In this document: piece by piece, positions 36,154 through 48,200 of the stretch
How the letters are laid out: the number at the start of each line of letters is the position of its first letter
Position numbering within the stretch: position 1 is the stretch's first letter
Source: Chytridium lagenaria
Taxonomy: Eukaryota; Chytridiomycota; Chytridiomycetes; Chytridiales; Chytridiaceae
DNA length: 64,000 nt
Direction: 5' to 3'
Assembly (NCBI GenBank): GCA_025449115.1
Contig: JAHLKC010000030.1
Coordinates: forward strand, 186,001-250,000
Program-made: the position numbers and the translations under genes
The notes under the pieces: model-generated
Seen by the model: the letters and a program-made list of their open reading frames with translations, nothing else
What the model was told of the DNA's origin: nothing
The model's database searches: none

Positions 36154-36188
<35 letters not shown>

Positions 36189-36236
36189 GATTGAGGGTTA
36201 TTGAGAATTTGTCAAGAAGCCCACACCCCCAGCTTG
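35479..36236. other. Divergent promoter region of tropomyosin and kinase, with a T29 tract
   Basis: About 760 bp between two divergent starts. A run of 29 T (36158-36186) is followed by AGG, which could be a polypyrimidine tract and acceptor of a 5'-UTR intron for the kinase, or simply an unstable homopolymer. No convincing gene is seen. Confidence 0.45.
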
Positions 36237-39200
36237 ATGGAGCCTTTCACCGAAGCTCACAGAACCATCACTACGCCATCGCCATCCATCTTTGATACCA
36301 CAACACCCTCATGGAGCAAGGAAAAAGAGCAAAATGGAAGAATCGAGGAAAGAGAAAGGAAGGAGCTTGCGAGAGATGGAAGATTTCAAGACTCTGGTTT
36401 TGAGGTCGTTTCACTCTCAACCTTTTCTTCGCCTTCACTCGATTCAACATTCTCCACCAAATCAACATTGCCCATCCACTTGTTTTCACCTTCAGATGAA
36501 TGCACGGTGGATTCGAGCACAACCCATTCTGAACCAACCATGCCCTCTGGAATCTCCTCATCCACCACATCGCCTATGACCACCGACACCCCACCAGCAT
36601 CTTGTTACTCATCTGTACATTCTGAAACTTCATCATCAAACTCTTTTTTCAACATCATCGCCCCCGTCACGTCGACAAGCACTCTTCAAGATTTAGCAAT
36701 ATCATCATCACCACCCGCAACCTCTTTAAATCCAGCCCCATTTCCACCCATTCGCCCCAAACCTTTGCCTCCCTTGAGGGTCCCACAATGGTTTCTTCTC
36801 ATTCCCACCCAACCTCGGATTTACCACAAGAATATCAGACTTCTCAGGCCCAGCTCTTGTTCTACCAAGAAAAACCATCATCACCTGTTGTCACGCCAGA
36901 AGAGGCGGCGATTCATCACCATGATCAGGAAGGATCGGCGCAACCCTTGGCCTACACCTCGGGCTCGTTATTACGTGATTCAAGAGAGTTCGATGAGGCG
37001 TCTCACCTGACTCTTGCTTTCGCCGCGACTTCCCACGCCGATACCTCAATGTCACCTCACCACATTAATGCACCAATCACCACCACCACACATTTAAAAC
37101 ACGACCCCGCCACACAACCAAAACCTTCCGAACCTCCACAACGCAACGACTCTACCCTAATATCCTCCGCATCATCCTCCGCAACTGCTTTCATTCTCGG
37201 CACACCCTCCGTCTCCCCCTCCCTCCCTGCCTCAACCCTTATCCCAGTCGGTGCTGCCGCCACTTCCCACCGTCATTCTTTCCACGGGAGTCCCTTCACT
37301 ATCCAGGCTAAACCCACATCCTCCACAACCAGTCTTAAACGTCTATCCCTTCAAAACGTCCCAGCCGCGTCCCCTGTTCTCGCGACACGCCCCTCCACCG
37401 CGTCACCGGGAACAACGCCGGCGAGGTTGACGCATACTGGATTGTCACCTGTTGTTGGACCTGGAAGGATTGTGCAGGCTACGAGGGGTGTGCGGGGGGT
37501 GAGGGAGGTTGGGATGAGTAAGATGACGGCTGGTCAGGGAGTGCAAGGGGGTGGTGGTCGTCAGACTCCTCCACCGCCACCTCCGCCGGTTGGCGCAGTG
37601 CAACCTTTGATGACGGCCGCACCGTTGGTTACACCTCAAACGATGCCTCGGGATCTCCTTGAAAGGTATCGCGTGATGGATGAGGTGGGGTTTTATTTTT
37701 GTCTTGTTTCGTTTCATATTTCATTTTATTTTTTTTCTTGGAATTACTTTTGTGTGACGATGGGTCCAAGCCTCTTGTGACAATTCCTTGTTTTTTTTTG
37801 TTTTTTTTTAAATGGCTAACTCTCTCTTCTTTTTATTTTATTTTATTTTATTATTTTTTGTGATGTTAGCCGCCTCTGGGAGCGGGAGGCTTTGGATCAG
37901 TGTTTGCGGGGGTACGGCGGGTGGACGGGTTGGAGGTTGCTGTCAAGGTGGTGGCAAAGGTGAGGATTCCGTCGAGTTCTTGGGCAAAGGATAAGGATTT
38001 GGGTGTAGTGCCTATGGAGGTGTTTATCCTCAAGAACGTGAGTTCATATTCTTTTGGTCTTGCTTTCTTCTCAAAGTTATACAATGTTTATGAAAATACT
38101 TAATACAAACTTTTACTTATTTTTCAGGTCCGACATCCAAATGTGATTGCGTACCGCGATTACTTTAAAGATGAAAAACACGTTTATCTCCTGACAGACC
38201 GTTTCGGAACACGTCCCATCGTGTCAGCCGCTCGAGGGGCTCAACCCCGTCTTCACCATCCCAGCAGAACAGGTTCCTCCTCCTCCTCGTCTTCCACATC
38301 CACCACCTCCTCCTCTTCCGCCCCCACCTCCTCATCTCCCCTCCCTATCTCCTCCGAACCCATTCCACCATCATCTCCATCCATCCCATCCGTCCAAACC
38401 TCCGCGTCCCGCCCAAAACCAGCCGCACTCTCCCTCCTCATGACCCCCAATATAACCGCAAACCTCATGCCAAGTCCTTCCGCCAGTCCCACAGCATCAT
38501 CCCCACAACCCCTCCGTCCTTTCTCCTCCACCGACATGTCCGACATCCCTCCGATCTCCCCCATCTCCCTTCCCTCCCCATCAACAGCACCCACAACCTT
38601 CCAGTACACCCATCCTCAACGTTCTCGTCGTCCATCCATCTCATCCATTCGTTCCACGTCCTCATCAACTTCCCTCCCGCTCGTGCCACCATCCCCGACC
38701 GACCCCGACATGGAGGAGGAGGACCAACCTCCTGTGATGCAGCAGCAGGGGAAACATGCTATGGATCTTTTTGAATGTATTGAACGACGAGAGAGGTTGT
38801 CAGAGGGACAGGCGAGATTTGTGTTTGGACAAGTGGCTAATGCGGTACGGTATTTGCATGGGAAGGGGGTTGTTCATAGGGATATTAAAGATGAGGTGAG
38901 ACCACTTTTCAATTTCTTTTTGGTACAGTCTCTCCCTTTCCTTCCCTTCTACCACCCTTGTAAAACAATATAAAAAACGTAACTCCTTTCCTCCCTCTTC
39001 CACCCCATCTCCCCTGCTCCCGGCAAAAAACAAATCTAATCTCTGTCCTATCTCCTTAGAACATCATCATTGACGCCAACCTCAACGTCCGTCTCATCGA
39101 TTTCGGTTCCGCCACCGTCGAACCCGTCTCCGCCCCTCACCACACCCACCAAACCTTCACCGGCACCATCACCTACGCCTCCCCCGAGATTCTCCGTGGT

Positions 39201-39446
39201 GAGCGATACAAGGGTAAACCTGCCGACGTCTGGGCTCTCGGGGTCCTCCTCTACACCATCCTGTATGGTGTTGCGCCGTTTTTGTCATCGGAACAGGCGA
39301 TGCATTTTCCGGTGAGGTGTGATGGGAAGGTGGGGATGCTTTTGGGGTGGATGTTGATGAAGGAGCCGGGACGAAGGCCGAGTTTGGAAGAGGTTTTGAA
39401 GCATCCTTGGATGAGGAAGAGGGAGGAGGGGAGGAAGGGGGAATGA
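36237..39446 (+). CDS. Ser/Thr protein kinase, PAS-kinase/CAMK-like, with Ser/Pro insert in the catalytic domain
   Basis: A Ser/Thr/Pro-rich N-terminal region of about 480 residues starts MEPFTEAHRTITTP. The kinase follows in exons ending at 37684, then 37870-38037, 38128-38895 and 39060-39446. Motifs: GAGGFGSVFAGV (P-loop), LEVAVKVVAK (VAVK lysine), HPNVIAYRDYFKDEKHVYLL, GVVHRDIKDENIII (HRD), LIDFGSATVEP (DFG), TGTITYASPEILRGERYKGK (APE-like SPE) and PADVWALGVLLYTILYG. All catalytic residues are present. Between strand 5 (HVYLLTDRFGT) and MDLFECIERRERLSEGQARF lies a Ser/Pro-rich insert of about 175 residues (38220-38755). The MDLFE hinge resembles PAS kinases, which control sugar partitioning and translation, but no PAS domain is seen. 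A frame change near 36775-36800 lies in the low-complexity part. Confidence 0.8.
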
Positions 39447-41383
39447 AGTTGCGTTTTTTTTTAATTTCTATGATTGTTTGTTTTTGTTGTTTTTGTTTTT
39501 TTTTTGCTTCTGATGCTTTTTGTTTGAGGCTTGATGTAAGCGGCCAATTTTTTCTTTTAGGGTGTTTTTGTTTCTGAAATTTCACGTTATATTTATGGTT
39601 TTGCGCAGTCTTTTTTTTTCTTATCCCCCGTTTTTTGGTCATGCCCGTTTTGTACATGGACAGATTTAAAAGGGATGATGGTGTTTTTTTGTTTTGTTTT
39701 TTTACCTATTCTTATATCCGACATGAATGTTACCCCATCTCTGTCCTCCTTTGTATGTGCATGGGGAGGTAACCCTATGATTTTATATATTCGTTATATC
39801 CAGAACATGACTATAGCCTTTGTGCATTGTTCCAAGTGTTGTTGATGGCATAGTTACCGTTTTAAATGTAGATATAGTATTTAATGTGTCATGATATCAC
39901 AGCGTAGGAGGTTTTATGGTATGGTTCAAATGAATATCTATGTTGACGGGGATTCTCGTTCGCGGGCAGTTCTTCTGCGAAGGCTTGCCGCAGCCACATG
40001 CGCTTACACATCGCACTGCATCTAATTGCATCACTCTACATGCTTCTTCGCCTCTGGCATCGTCTTTCACCATCCCCACACGTCCCCAGCAGCCCTACCC
40101 TTCGCTAAATCGACTATTATAATGCCTGCCCTCCGCTAATCACCAGCCCACACGTCTCCAACCCTGCCTCCGCTAAATCGACTATTATAATGCGACGTGT
40201 AGGTTTGTCATTGACGTGCCATGGAATAATAACCTGAGATTCGGTCGTGAGTTTTTGTTTTCAAGGTTGATGCATTCATTAGAAATCTCAACAGTGTTTC
40301 TTTTGCATAAAAACCTTTGACAGAATGTTGTGCTGATCTTTTTGTTGGGTGGTTCACGGACCGTGCTCAGCCGAGGGCATTACACAAGGATTTTTCGTTT
40401 TGTGACTTGGCGAATACTTTTGGGCTTGAGAAGTCACCCAGTATATCACCTATTGTAAGAGAAAGTGGATGGGAGACCGAGTCCCAGTTTCTTTGGTTGG
40501 ACATTATTTGAAATGAGCAGTGACATATGGGTGTTTTAAGGGAAGTGTGGATGGTAGGTGTTGATGAGATTGTATCCAAGTTGCCATCATTCATCAAGAG
40601 TCATTGGAGATTTTATTTACATAACCTAGGCGGCTTTCGCCTTACGCTGTAAGCGCCGGTTTTTGTATAAAAAGATTAAACACTAGAAACATTGGTTTGT
40701 GTACATTGAAGGGAATTGCTCGGGTATCCAAAAGGCCTGTTCCCCTTGCATTTTAGCGGGTTTTGTCCTTATCTGGCTTTTGTAGGTATTTATCCACCAA
40801 ATAAAATAATTTTAATAATGTTTTACTTTTTTTTGTGTTTAACTGGGCAGCTGAATAAACAATTAAAAAAAACGGACGAGGAATTTACTGGGTGAAGGTC
40901 TAGTACCTGTGGACTGCAACATTCAGGTTAAATCTGACCATCAATAAAATCATTAGTCTGTAAATATTATGGATGTTCTGAGACGACTGACTGGAACTAC
41001 TGGAATCTACTGTTTCTCATCTTGAACACCTTCTCCCCTGCAGTTTCCTCCCCTTCCTCAGATCTAACTAACCTCACTCACACACATTCGCAACAAAGTC
41101 ACTGAACTGCAATACAATCAAGAGTGGGGATATTTACTGTAGTTATCATTTTAAAGAGAGAAAGCCTCCGACTATCGAAAAGATACCAACCCAAAAGGAA
41201 GGAACGAAGGGGCTGTTGTCAGAGGAAAAGAAGGGCGTCACCGAACTCTTCCAAAATATTATATTGTGTTCTATCAAAAAAAAAGGCCAAGTGGGCCTCG
41301 AAAAAAAAAAGGAATCAAAGTCAAGGAGCAAGCCCACCCGCCCGTCATTCAAAGGTGGCAGGCGATAACAGTCCTCCACGCTC
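39447..41383. other. Intergenic, about 1.9 kb without a supported gene
   Basis: T-rich 3' region of the kinase, then sequence without protein resemblance. It holds a 68-bp tandem duplication (40076-40193). The last 300 bp are A-rich and probably the leader of the zinc-finger gene. Confidence 0.4.
40076..40193. repeat. Two-copy tandem repeat with a 23-bp identical core
   Basis: The identical core (beginning CGCTAAATCGACTATTATAA) lies at 40103-40125 and 40171-40193. Each is preceded by a similar CCACACGTCYCCA...CCCT segment, giving a repeat unit of about 68 bp. No coding role is seen. Confidence 0.8.
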
Positions 41384-43043
41384 ATGGACACATCTCACTC
41401 GCAACCACCACTACTACACTACCACCACCTCAACCACAACCATCATTTCCGACGGACAGCATGGGTGGCTTCACATCTCAAATTGTCCAAGATAGAGGGG
41501 GCAGCGCGATGGCTGGGCAACAACATCAAGAAGGAGAAATGCCACTTTATGAGACGTCGTCGTCCCTCATCGATACCTAACGTGGTCGTGTTGGGGATGC
41601 CCATGATAATGGAAGGGTCACCTCATCCCCATTCCTCCACCACCCAAACCCAGTCGTCCGTCAACCTCTTTCCACATGCATCGCCACATCTCACCTCCAC
41701 CACATCTTCTCACCTCACTCAAAATTCTCCATCCTCATCATCCCATCATGACCTTTTCCATCTACTCGTCCCATCTGCACAAGCCTCTGTCGCAGTTTCC
41801 GCTTCCCCTATCTCCCCTTCATCAGCCTCACCGTTTCAGCTTCAATTTCCCGGATCCCTAACATTTCGTCAACGCCTTTACCGCCGGTTGCGCTCCCACC
41901 TTTTGGAATGAATACGATGACGATGGCACCACCCGTGATAATGGACCCTCGTCGTATGGCGCATCATCATCAACTCCTTGCACACTCTACTCCTTCTTTA
42001 CCCATGAATGGGCATCATATGAATCCCGTGCATCATATCCAAGCAACAGGATTTGTTCAGCAACAGCATCCTCTCAGCATAACCTCGAATCATTCCTACC
42101 TCCCAATGCAAGGAAGTCTTGCATCGGCAGTCGGCAGCGCAAAACCCCCCCAATCCACAAAACCACGTCATCTTTCTCGATAACGTGAGCCCAACAAACT
42201 CCAACCATCCCGACCGCCTACGAAGTCTCACCGCCTCCTCCTTACTCTCCGCATCCTCAACATCCTCAACAGCCTCTACCGACTCGGAAAACCTCGCCTT
42301 TATCACATTCCAAAACCTCACCCAAACTTCAAACGAACCTCTCTACCCGCTCTTCTCTCAAACACCGTACCTCCCATCTCACCACTCTCTTCTCCATCAG
42401 ACAGACTTTCGCGTTCCGTCCTCCACCTCCAACTCTCCACCCTCCCCCCCTTCTACCTCCACCGTCGTCCCAACCCACATCCCTCCCCCAACCCGCTCCC
42501 CGACCATGCCTTTGACGCCCTACGCGGTTTTGTTGACATTCAAATACCACCAAAATCCTCCCCGTCTTCCGCCGATCCTCAAGCCGCCAAGCCCTCTCTC
42601 TCCCCAAACACCACCGACACCGAAGCCCCAACCCGCGGTCGAAAACGACAAGCACCCCCACCCACCCCCTCCTCCACGTCCTCCACCCCTTCTCTCACAC
42701 CCAACCTCTTCCCCTGTCCAGACTGTCCCAAATCCTTCCCCACCCGTCCCAAACTCCGCGACCACCGTCGCTGTCACAATCGAACGCGTTCCCACATTTG
42801 TCCACAACCGGGATGCGGTAAACGGTTCCTGCGAACACAAGATTTAGCCCGTCATGAGGCCACCCATTTGTTGCCTGGTGAAAAACGGTTTGTGTGCGTC
42901 AATGGGGGTGTGGGAAACGGTTTGGCAGGATTGATGCGGCGAAACGACATGCGAGGTTGAGTTGTGGGAAGAGAGGGGATGGGAGGGAGGATGAGGAGTT
43001 GTCGGTGATGGAGGAGGATTTGGGAGGGGTGAGTGAGGAATGA
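41384..43043 (+). CDS. C2H2 zinc-finger protein with Ser/Pro/His-rich N-terminal region
   Basis: The firm part is the C-terminus (42705-43043). Finger 1 is CPDCPKSFPTRPKLRDHRRC plus H. Finger 2 is CPQPGCGKRFLRTQDLARHE then ATH. In a frame shifted near 42898-42905, finger 3 is QWGCGKRFGRIDAAKRHARL then SC, preceded by FVC. Fingers 1 and 2 have ideal C-x(2/4)-C-x12-H-x3-H spacing. Two tandem fingers plus a third C2HC-like one suggest a DNA-binding regulator. The preceding 1.3 kb is low-complexity (His, Ser, Pro) and changes frame at least twice (about 41890 and 42150), so the start at 41384 and the joins are tentative. Target genes unknown. Confidence 0.6.
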
Positions 43044-45073
43044 TCATTCTGACGCCATTTTCATTTCTTTTTGGTGTGGACGTTGTGGTCGTGTAATTTT
43101 TTTTAGAGTGAAAGAGGTTTTTTATTTGTTCTTTGTTGTATGTTGGTTATTATATTCTTCTACCGTGTTTTTTTTTGTTATCTTCACGCTTTCTATTTAA
43201 GCATTGTTGTATATGTATCTTTGTCCTATTCATCCCTTCGATATGTAGGCCATCCTTTTATCCTTGTGCTTGCTCACCCCTGTTTTTTTTTTTTTTTTTT
43301 TTTTTTGGTAACCCCTTATAATAAAGTTATACCCATTCCTTTGCATAACCATTAACCGTCTTCCGCTTTACCATTGAAGGCATTGAAGAGCTTGGGGTGG
43401 AAGTTATGGGTTGCGACGAGAAGCGCTGGTCTTAAACCAAAACCTTGCTGGACGGAAGCGGATACAAAAAAACATATATTTCTACCATACCGCTGGGAGG
43501 CTTGTGTGTACTTATTAATGAAGGGCTATGCAATCTTTTCCCTCTAACATTGGCATGCTGTTATAGGTCCTCCCAATCTTGCCTCACGTTGACTACAATA
43601 AGTAGTTGTAAACGCCATATTTTCCGAATAATACCATTCTGTAGAGAAACCCCGTTGCTTCAGTAGGTTTCCACGACTTTAAGGATTTCCTGAACACCGC
43701 TGCCCCACGCACCGTACCTCCCCATCGTTTATTTGCCGTCGCAAAGCTTACTTTTCGTGCACATCATTCCAGAGATCAGACATGGCCATCCACAGTCATG
43801 TTAAGGAGAAAACCCTTGTAAAAGCCAGTTCACCCATAATGTTATAATCGCTATTTAGGCATTTCTTCAGTTGCTACCATCAACTCTTCATTTGTCTTAC
43901 ATCAGCTAGGGTGTCATCCTTCTGCGAACTTTGCACGCATCAAAAAGAATTTGATGCTGTATGCGTCATGAACGCTATGGAGCGCCGTCAAAGGCTTTTC
44001 ATTGTTTCCGTGGGGTTTCAATTGAAACTGGAGCCGCGTAAAATTGAGTGGGTCTTTTATTAATCACATTTTCAGGGGCCATTTGACTCGTAAGACTCGA
44101 CAATATAATGCTATAGTTGACGCCAGCGCCATTGATAAAGTAGTGGAGTGGTTCTGCATTGAACCAATTTGACATTCTGTTGTCGTTTTTATTTTTTATC
44201 GTAACTGTTGGGGTAAGGAACCGTACGCCGAAATTGACTTCAAGACGTGATGGGTTTTGGAATATTCACATGTCAACAAGCTGGTGGGTATAAAGCCAAT
44301 TATTTTTTTTTCTCTAATATGCATGTGACAACCATAGAATAGAAAAGAAAAAAGAGCGAAAGCGAAAGAAAGTTACAGTGAAGGGAGGCTCAAGGACGAA
44401 ACTAATAAAATAGCAGCTGACGCCAGAAAAAGAAAAAACGGGCGGTCCATGAACTGAAAGCGGCGTTCTGTTCATGTCTGAGCTTTTTACCTAATGGTAT
44501 ACAGACAAATGCCCTTTTTTTTGCCGTTTCAAAGAAGCTCTGTGAGTTGAAGTTGGCGAAGGTGGAGAATGATGGGTGGTTATTATGGCTGAGGGTGGAA
44601 CTATCGATCTTCCATGTTTTAGAATTGAAGACAGAAAAGATGCAGGATCGAAAATTCTCTTGGGGTGTAAACACCAAGAGTAGACCAACCTCTTAAAAAT
44701 TATCGGTAGTGCCGCGGAAATGAAAAAATGGGCGAATCGAAGCAAATAAACAGATTTGAGGCGCATACCGGAGCCAATAACAGTGGGATTTTTCAGGTCC
44801 GAATCGGCAGACTTGCAGTGGATAGCAAGGGTACGATTTTACGTCGTACCGGATTTGGCGAATACAGATTAATGATTCGACGGTGAGTGTAGAGAGAGAA
44901 ATAAAGATTCCTCATTGGACTGTGCGACACTACAAAAGAATATTTTTTGTACCACACTTACACAAACTTTTGTGTTTATTTTAATTCGTTTCGTGACACT
45001 GTTACATAAGGGCAATAAAATTTAATTTTAAGAAGAAGAAGGAAAATTTGTTTCTTTAGTTGCTAAGGGTACC
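43044..45073. other. Intergenic, about 2 kb without a supported gene
   Basis: This stretch contains a T24 run (43283-43306), repeat-like sequence resembling the 57-60 kb region (GCGCCATTGATAAAGTAG near 44128), and a small inverted repeat GGTACGA/TCGTACC near 44828. No coding or RNA gene is recognised. It forms the left flank of the Helitron. Confidence 0.4.
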
Positions 45074-45129
45074 CAGGTCACGTCATCACACGTGACCTGC
45101 AAATAAGGTTGTTACAGGTCACGTGACCT
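45074..45129. promoter_or_regulatory. Two AGGTCACGT palindromes upstream of the Helitron gene
   Basis: CAGGTCACGT (45074-45083) and ACGTGACCTG (45090-45099) form a 10-bp inverted repeat with a 6-nt loop. AGGTCACGTGACCT (45116-45129) is a perfect 14-bp palindrome with a CACGTG E-box core. They lie about 105-160 bp before the Rep start codon and could be bHLH-type sites, Rep binding sites or hairpins. Confidence 0.6.
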
Positions 45130-45132
45130 CTA

Positions 45133-45188
45133 CCTCCCGAGGTCGGAAGAGTGTGACATCATTATCTCTCGCTCCCGACCTCGGAAGA
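45133..45188. repeat. Two CTCCCGA/TCGGAAG half-palindromes near the Helitron start
   Basis: CCTCCCGAGGTCGGAAG (45133-45149) and CTCCCGACCTCGGAAG (45172-45187) match the palindrome family found in the Helitron introns. The first is partly inverted relative to the second. Confidence 0.65.
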
Positions 45189-45234
45189 ATGATACTAGTC
45201 TGTTGCTCGTCCTACAAAGACTTCCTTTGCCTCG

Positions 45235-48200
45235 ATGGATCAGTACGGACGTCCGTTACATACCTGCGTCATGCAACCTCAGCAATGCTGTGGTGCATGC
45301 CATTCTCAGGTAGATGCGTGTGCGCACTGTAGCAGAATAGAGACCTCTCGTCTTGTCCATACCTGCAACAAAAATATATCTATATGCTGTATTGCGTGTC
45401 ATCACCAGACCATGCAATGCAGACGTTGTATTTCACCTCCATCTATTCAACAACCGGCCATTACGCACATCCAGGGTATCCGAACGATGTACATGCCTTC
45501 AATTTCAGTGAAAACGTGCCATCGTTGTTTTAATCGACAAGGAATGTGCTTCTGTATCGACAGTCTTCTTGGATGCCATCAAACGACCATGTCTTCGACC
45601 ACGTCGTCTACATCCAAGGATACCACTCCGCTTGACGATACGCATGTTTCACCAAAACGACGTAGGCTATTCAATCCGGATACATACAACCGAAATAGAG
45701 ATAATGCACACCGATGCCTACTTTCAGACAACGAGGCCATACGGATGTACACTGACGGTCAATTTACTATTCCAACACAAGTTACAATAGACAATATTAC
45801 CCGCCAAGCGGTTCAGGCAATGTCAACGGATTCTATCGAGTACCTTGTCTGTGCTGTTTGTGAGTTATACCACTCTCCTTGCGATAGCACATTGATCGAC
45901 CCTTCACCGCTTGTACCGGTATGTTTTAATATGTATCGTTCCTCATGGTTTTTAGGAATGGCTAGAACTATTGAAGCCCCCCCTAACTTGCCCGACGGCT
46001 TACTTCAAGACTATTCTGTGAGTGATATATCACCTACTTTGTCAGATATGATGCTTCAACGTCGGGGTTTGTAAAACGTGTGTTTATAAGTTGTAACGAT
46101 TTACAGGTCTATCGGATACTGATGGCACCCTGCTACTACGTCTCTGTTCCCATTGCAAGTTGGACCTGATTGACACTAAGCCACCCAAACTTCCTGTGAA
46201 CAGCATCAGGAACGGCAATATACATCGGCCATCTACCGGAAACATTCAGCTCATTGACAAGGTCTGATGAACTTCTGCTGGCGATTTCAACCCCAATATG
46301 CAACATCACGACAGTAAAGCCCTCAAAAAACGGAGAAATTCGAAGTCACTCCTACCTTGTTAAGAACACAGCAGGACCTCTTACCGCGTTAATACCGCGG
46401 GATATTACAAACCTGTGTCGAGTTACTTTCGTCGGTTCATTCACTCCAAGACAGTTGGCCCTCACCAAGAGACGTTACGAAGTCCAGTTAGACAAGTGCC
46501 GAGAGTTATTGAAATTTCTTGTACTAAATAATTCACTCTATACCGGTTCTTCAGATGTCGTTCCTGCACTTCCTGACGTCCCTCCCGGTAATTTCCATTT
46601 TTATAACCTTTCCTTCACCTCCTTCAGTTTTTATATGGCTCGTATGAAACTTATTCTATGTCTCCTCCGACTTCGGGAGGTATCTTTAGTCGTGATGATT
46701 ACGTTCTATTATTCCTCCCGACCTCGGGAGGTATCATTGTTTATATTTATTACGTTCTATTTCTCCTCCGACATCGGGAGGTATTTCTGTTCACATTTTT
46801 ATCCTTCAATGTCTCCTCCCGACATCGGGATGTATCCTTATACTCGTTGCTTGCGTTGCGACACATATATTTATACACCTTATTAGATGTATTTTCTTTC
46901 ACAGAAGCTGCTGAAGGCGACCGTGACTTTGATACGGAACTCGCGACGCATCATGTTCCGTCGACTTCCTTATCTTCAGCTGAGGCTGACCCTTCCCTTG
47001 GTGATCCACGACTTACGTCGTTCGTACTTACGCAAACGCCGTGTAGATCGGATCCACTGTTGTTGGTTCGGCATTCTAATATTACCGAATCGTCATGGGA
47101 ATGGCATGAAGTCATCAAGATATTCCCTACACTCTTTCCATACGGGAGGGGTGGTCCTGGTGAACATCGGACTCGTCGTCTTACTTTGCTACAGTGGATT
47201 CGGCGCTCCCTTCGTGTTTACGGTCGCAGATTCCCTACACATTACGCGTTTTCTGCCCTCGCTTACGACAAGATTTCAACTCAAGCTGCTTATCGTTCGT
47301 TGAGTTGTTCAATGAAAATTCAGCGTACCAATGTACTAGAATCTACCCTGTCCTCCGACGTCATCGAACAAGCCTTGCGTGAGATAGAGACATTCGCAGT
47401 CAAGTCACGTCATGGGATACTGAATTTATCCAAGGATTCTGCATTAACCATAGCTTCTGTTGAGTCTTTGAGGAGGGGAGTGCAGGCTGGTGAGCAGACA
47501 TTCCCCGGATCCAACGCATCCTCTGCCCGTGGACGGCGTGAAGGTTTTGCTGCTATTCGGCGCCTAGGACAGGCTCATGTCTTTCTTACACTTACCCCAA
47601 ATGCTACAGGAAGCTATTACATCGGCGTTCTTGCTGGTCTTGTTGACCCATCGATACTCTCTGCAGCGAATGCTTTCCTCCCCTCTGACAATATTTTGAA
47701 ACATGCTGTTCGCAATAACGCTTATGCGGCAGCATCTTACTTTCTACGATGTCTTACCATTCTCATCGACATTATATTGGGCTTCGACAGAAAATTCGGA
47801 AAGTCAAAGACGGAAGGTGGTGTACTAGGCCATGTTGAGAACTATATCTGTTCCGTCGAAACGACAAAGAGTGGTGACCTTCACGCGCATTTTGTTATAT
47901 GGTTGGTCGGAATGCCAAGAACCCATGATCGTTTCTTGGCATCCCTCACATGTAATAATTTTCGGCAGCGCTTGTGCGATCTTCAAGACGTCGTTGGTAC
48001 CTGTTGCCCCTCTATTTTCCGTGACGACGCTTCGTCGTCATATACTGGTTGTCCTAATATATCGTGCATGGGTACAGTTTCCCCGTTGCCATATCCTGGT
48101 GAAGTTTTCACCTACAAGTCGGAAAGAGACCGTGTGATACCCTTGTCGGCTTGCTTGAGATGCGGTGAACAATTCGGCGACACTGATTTGTTTTGGCGAA

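Noticed and set aside
36158..36186. T29 tract as a retroposon tail
   Set aside because: No target-site duplication or retroelement sequence is seen next to it. It is equally explained as a polypyrimidine tract or homopolymer.
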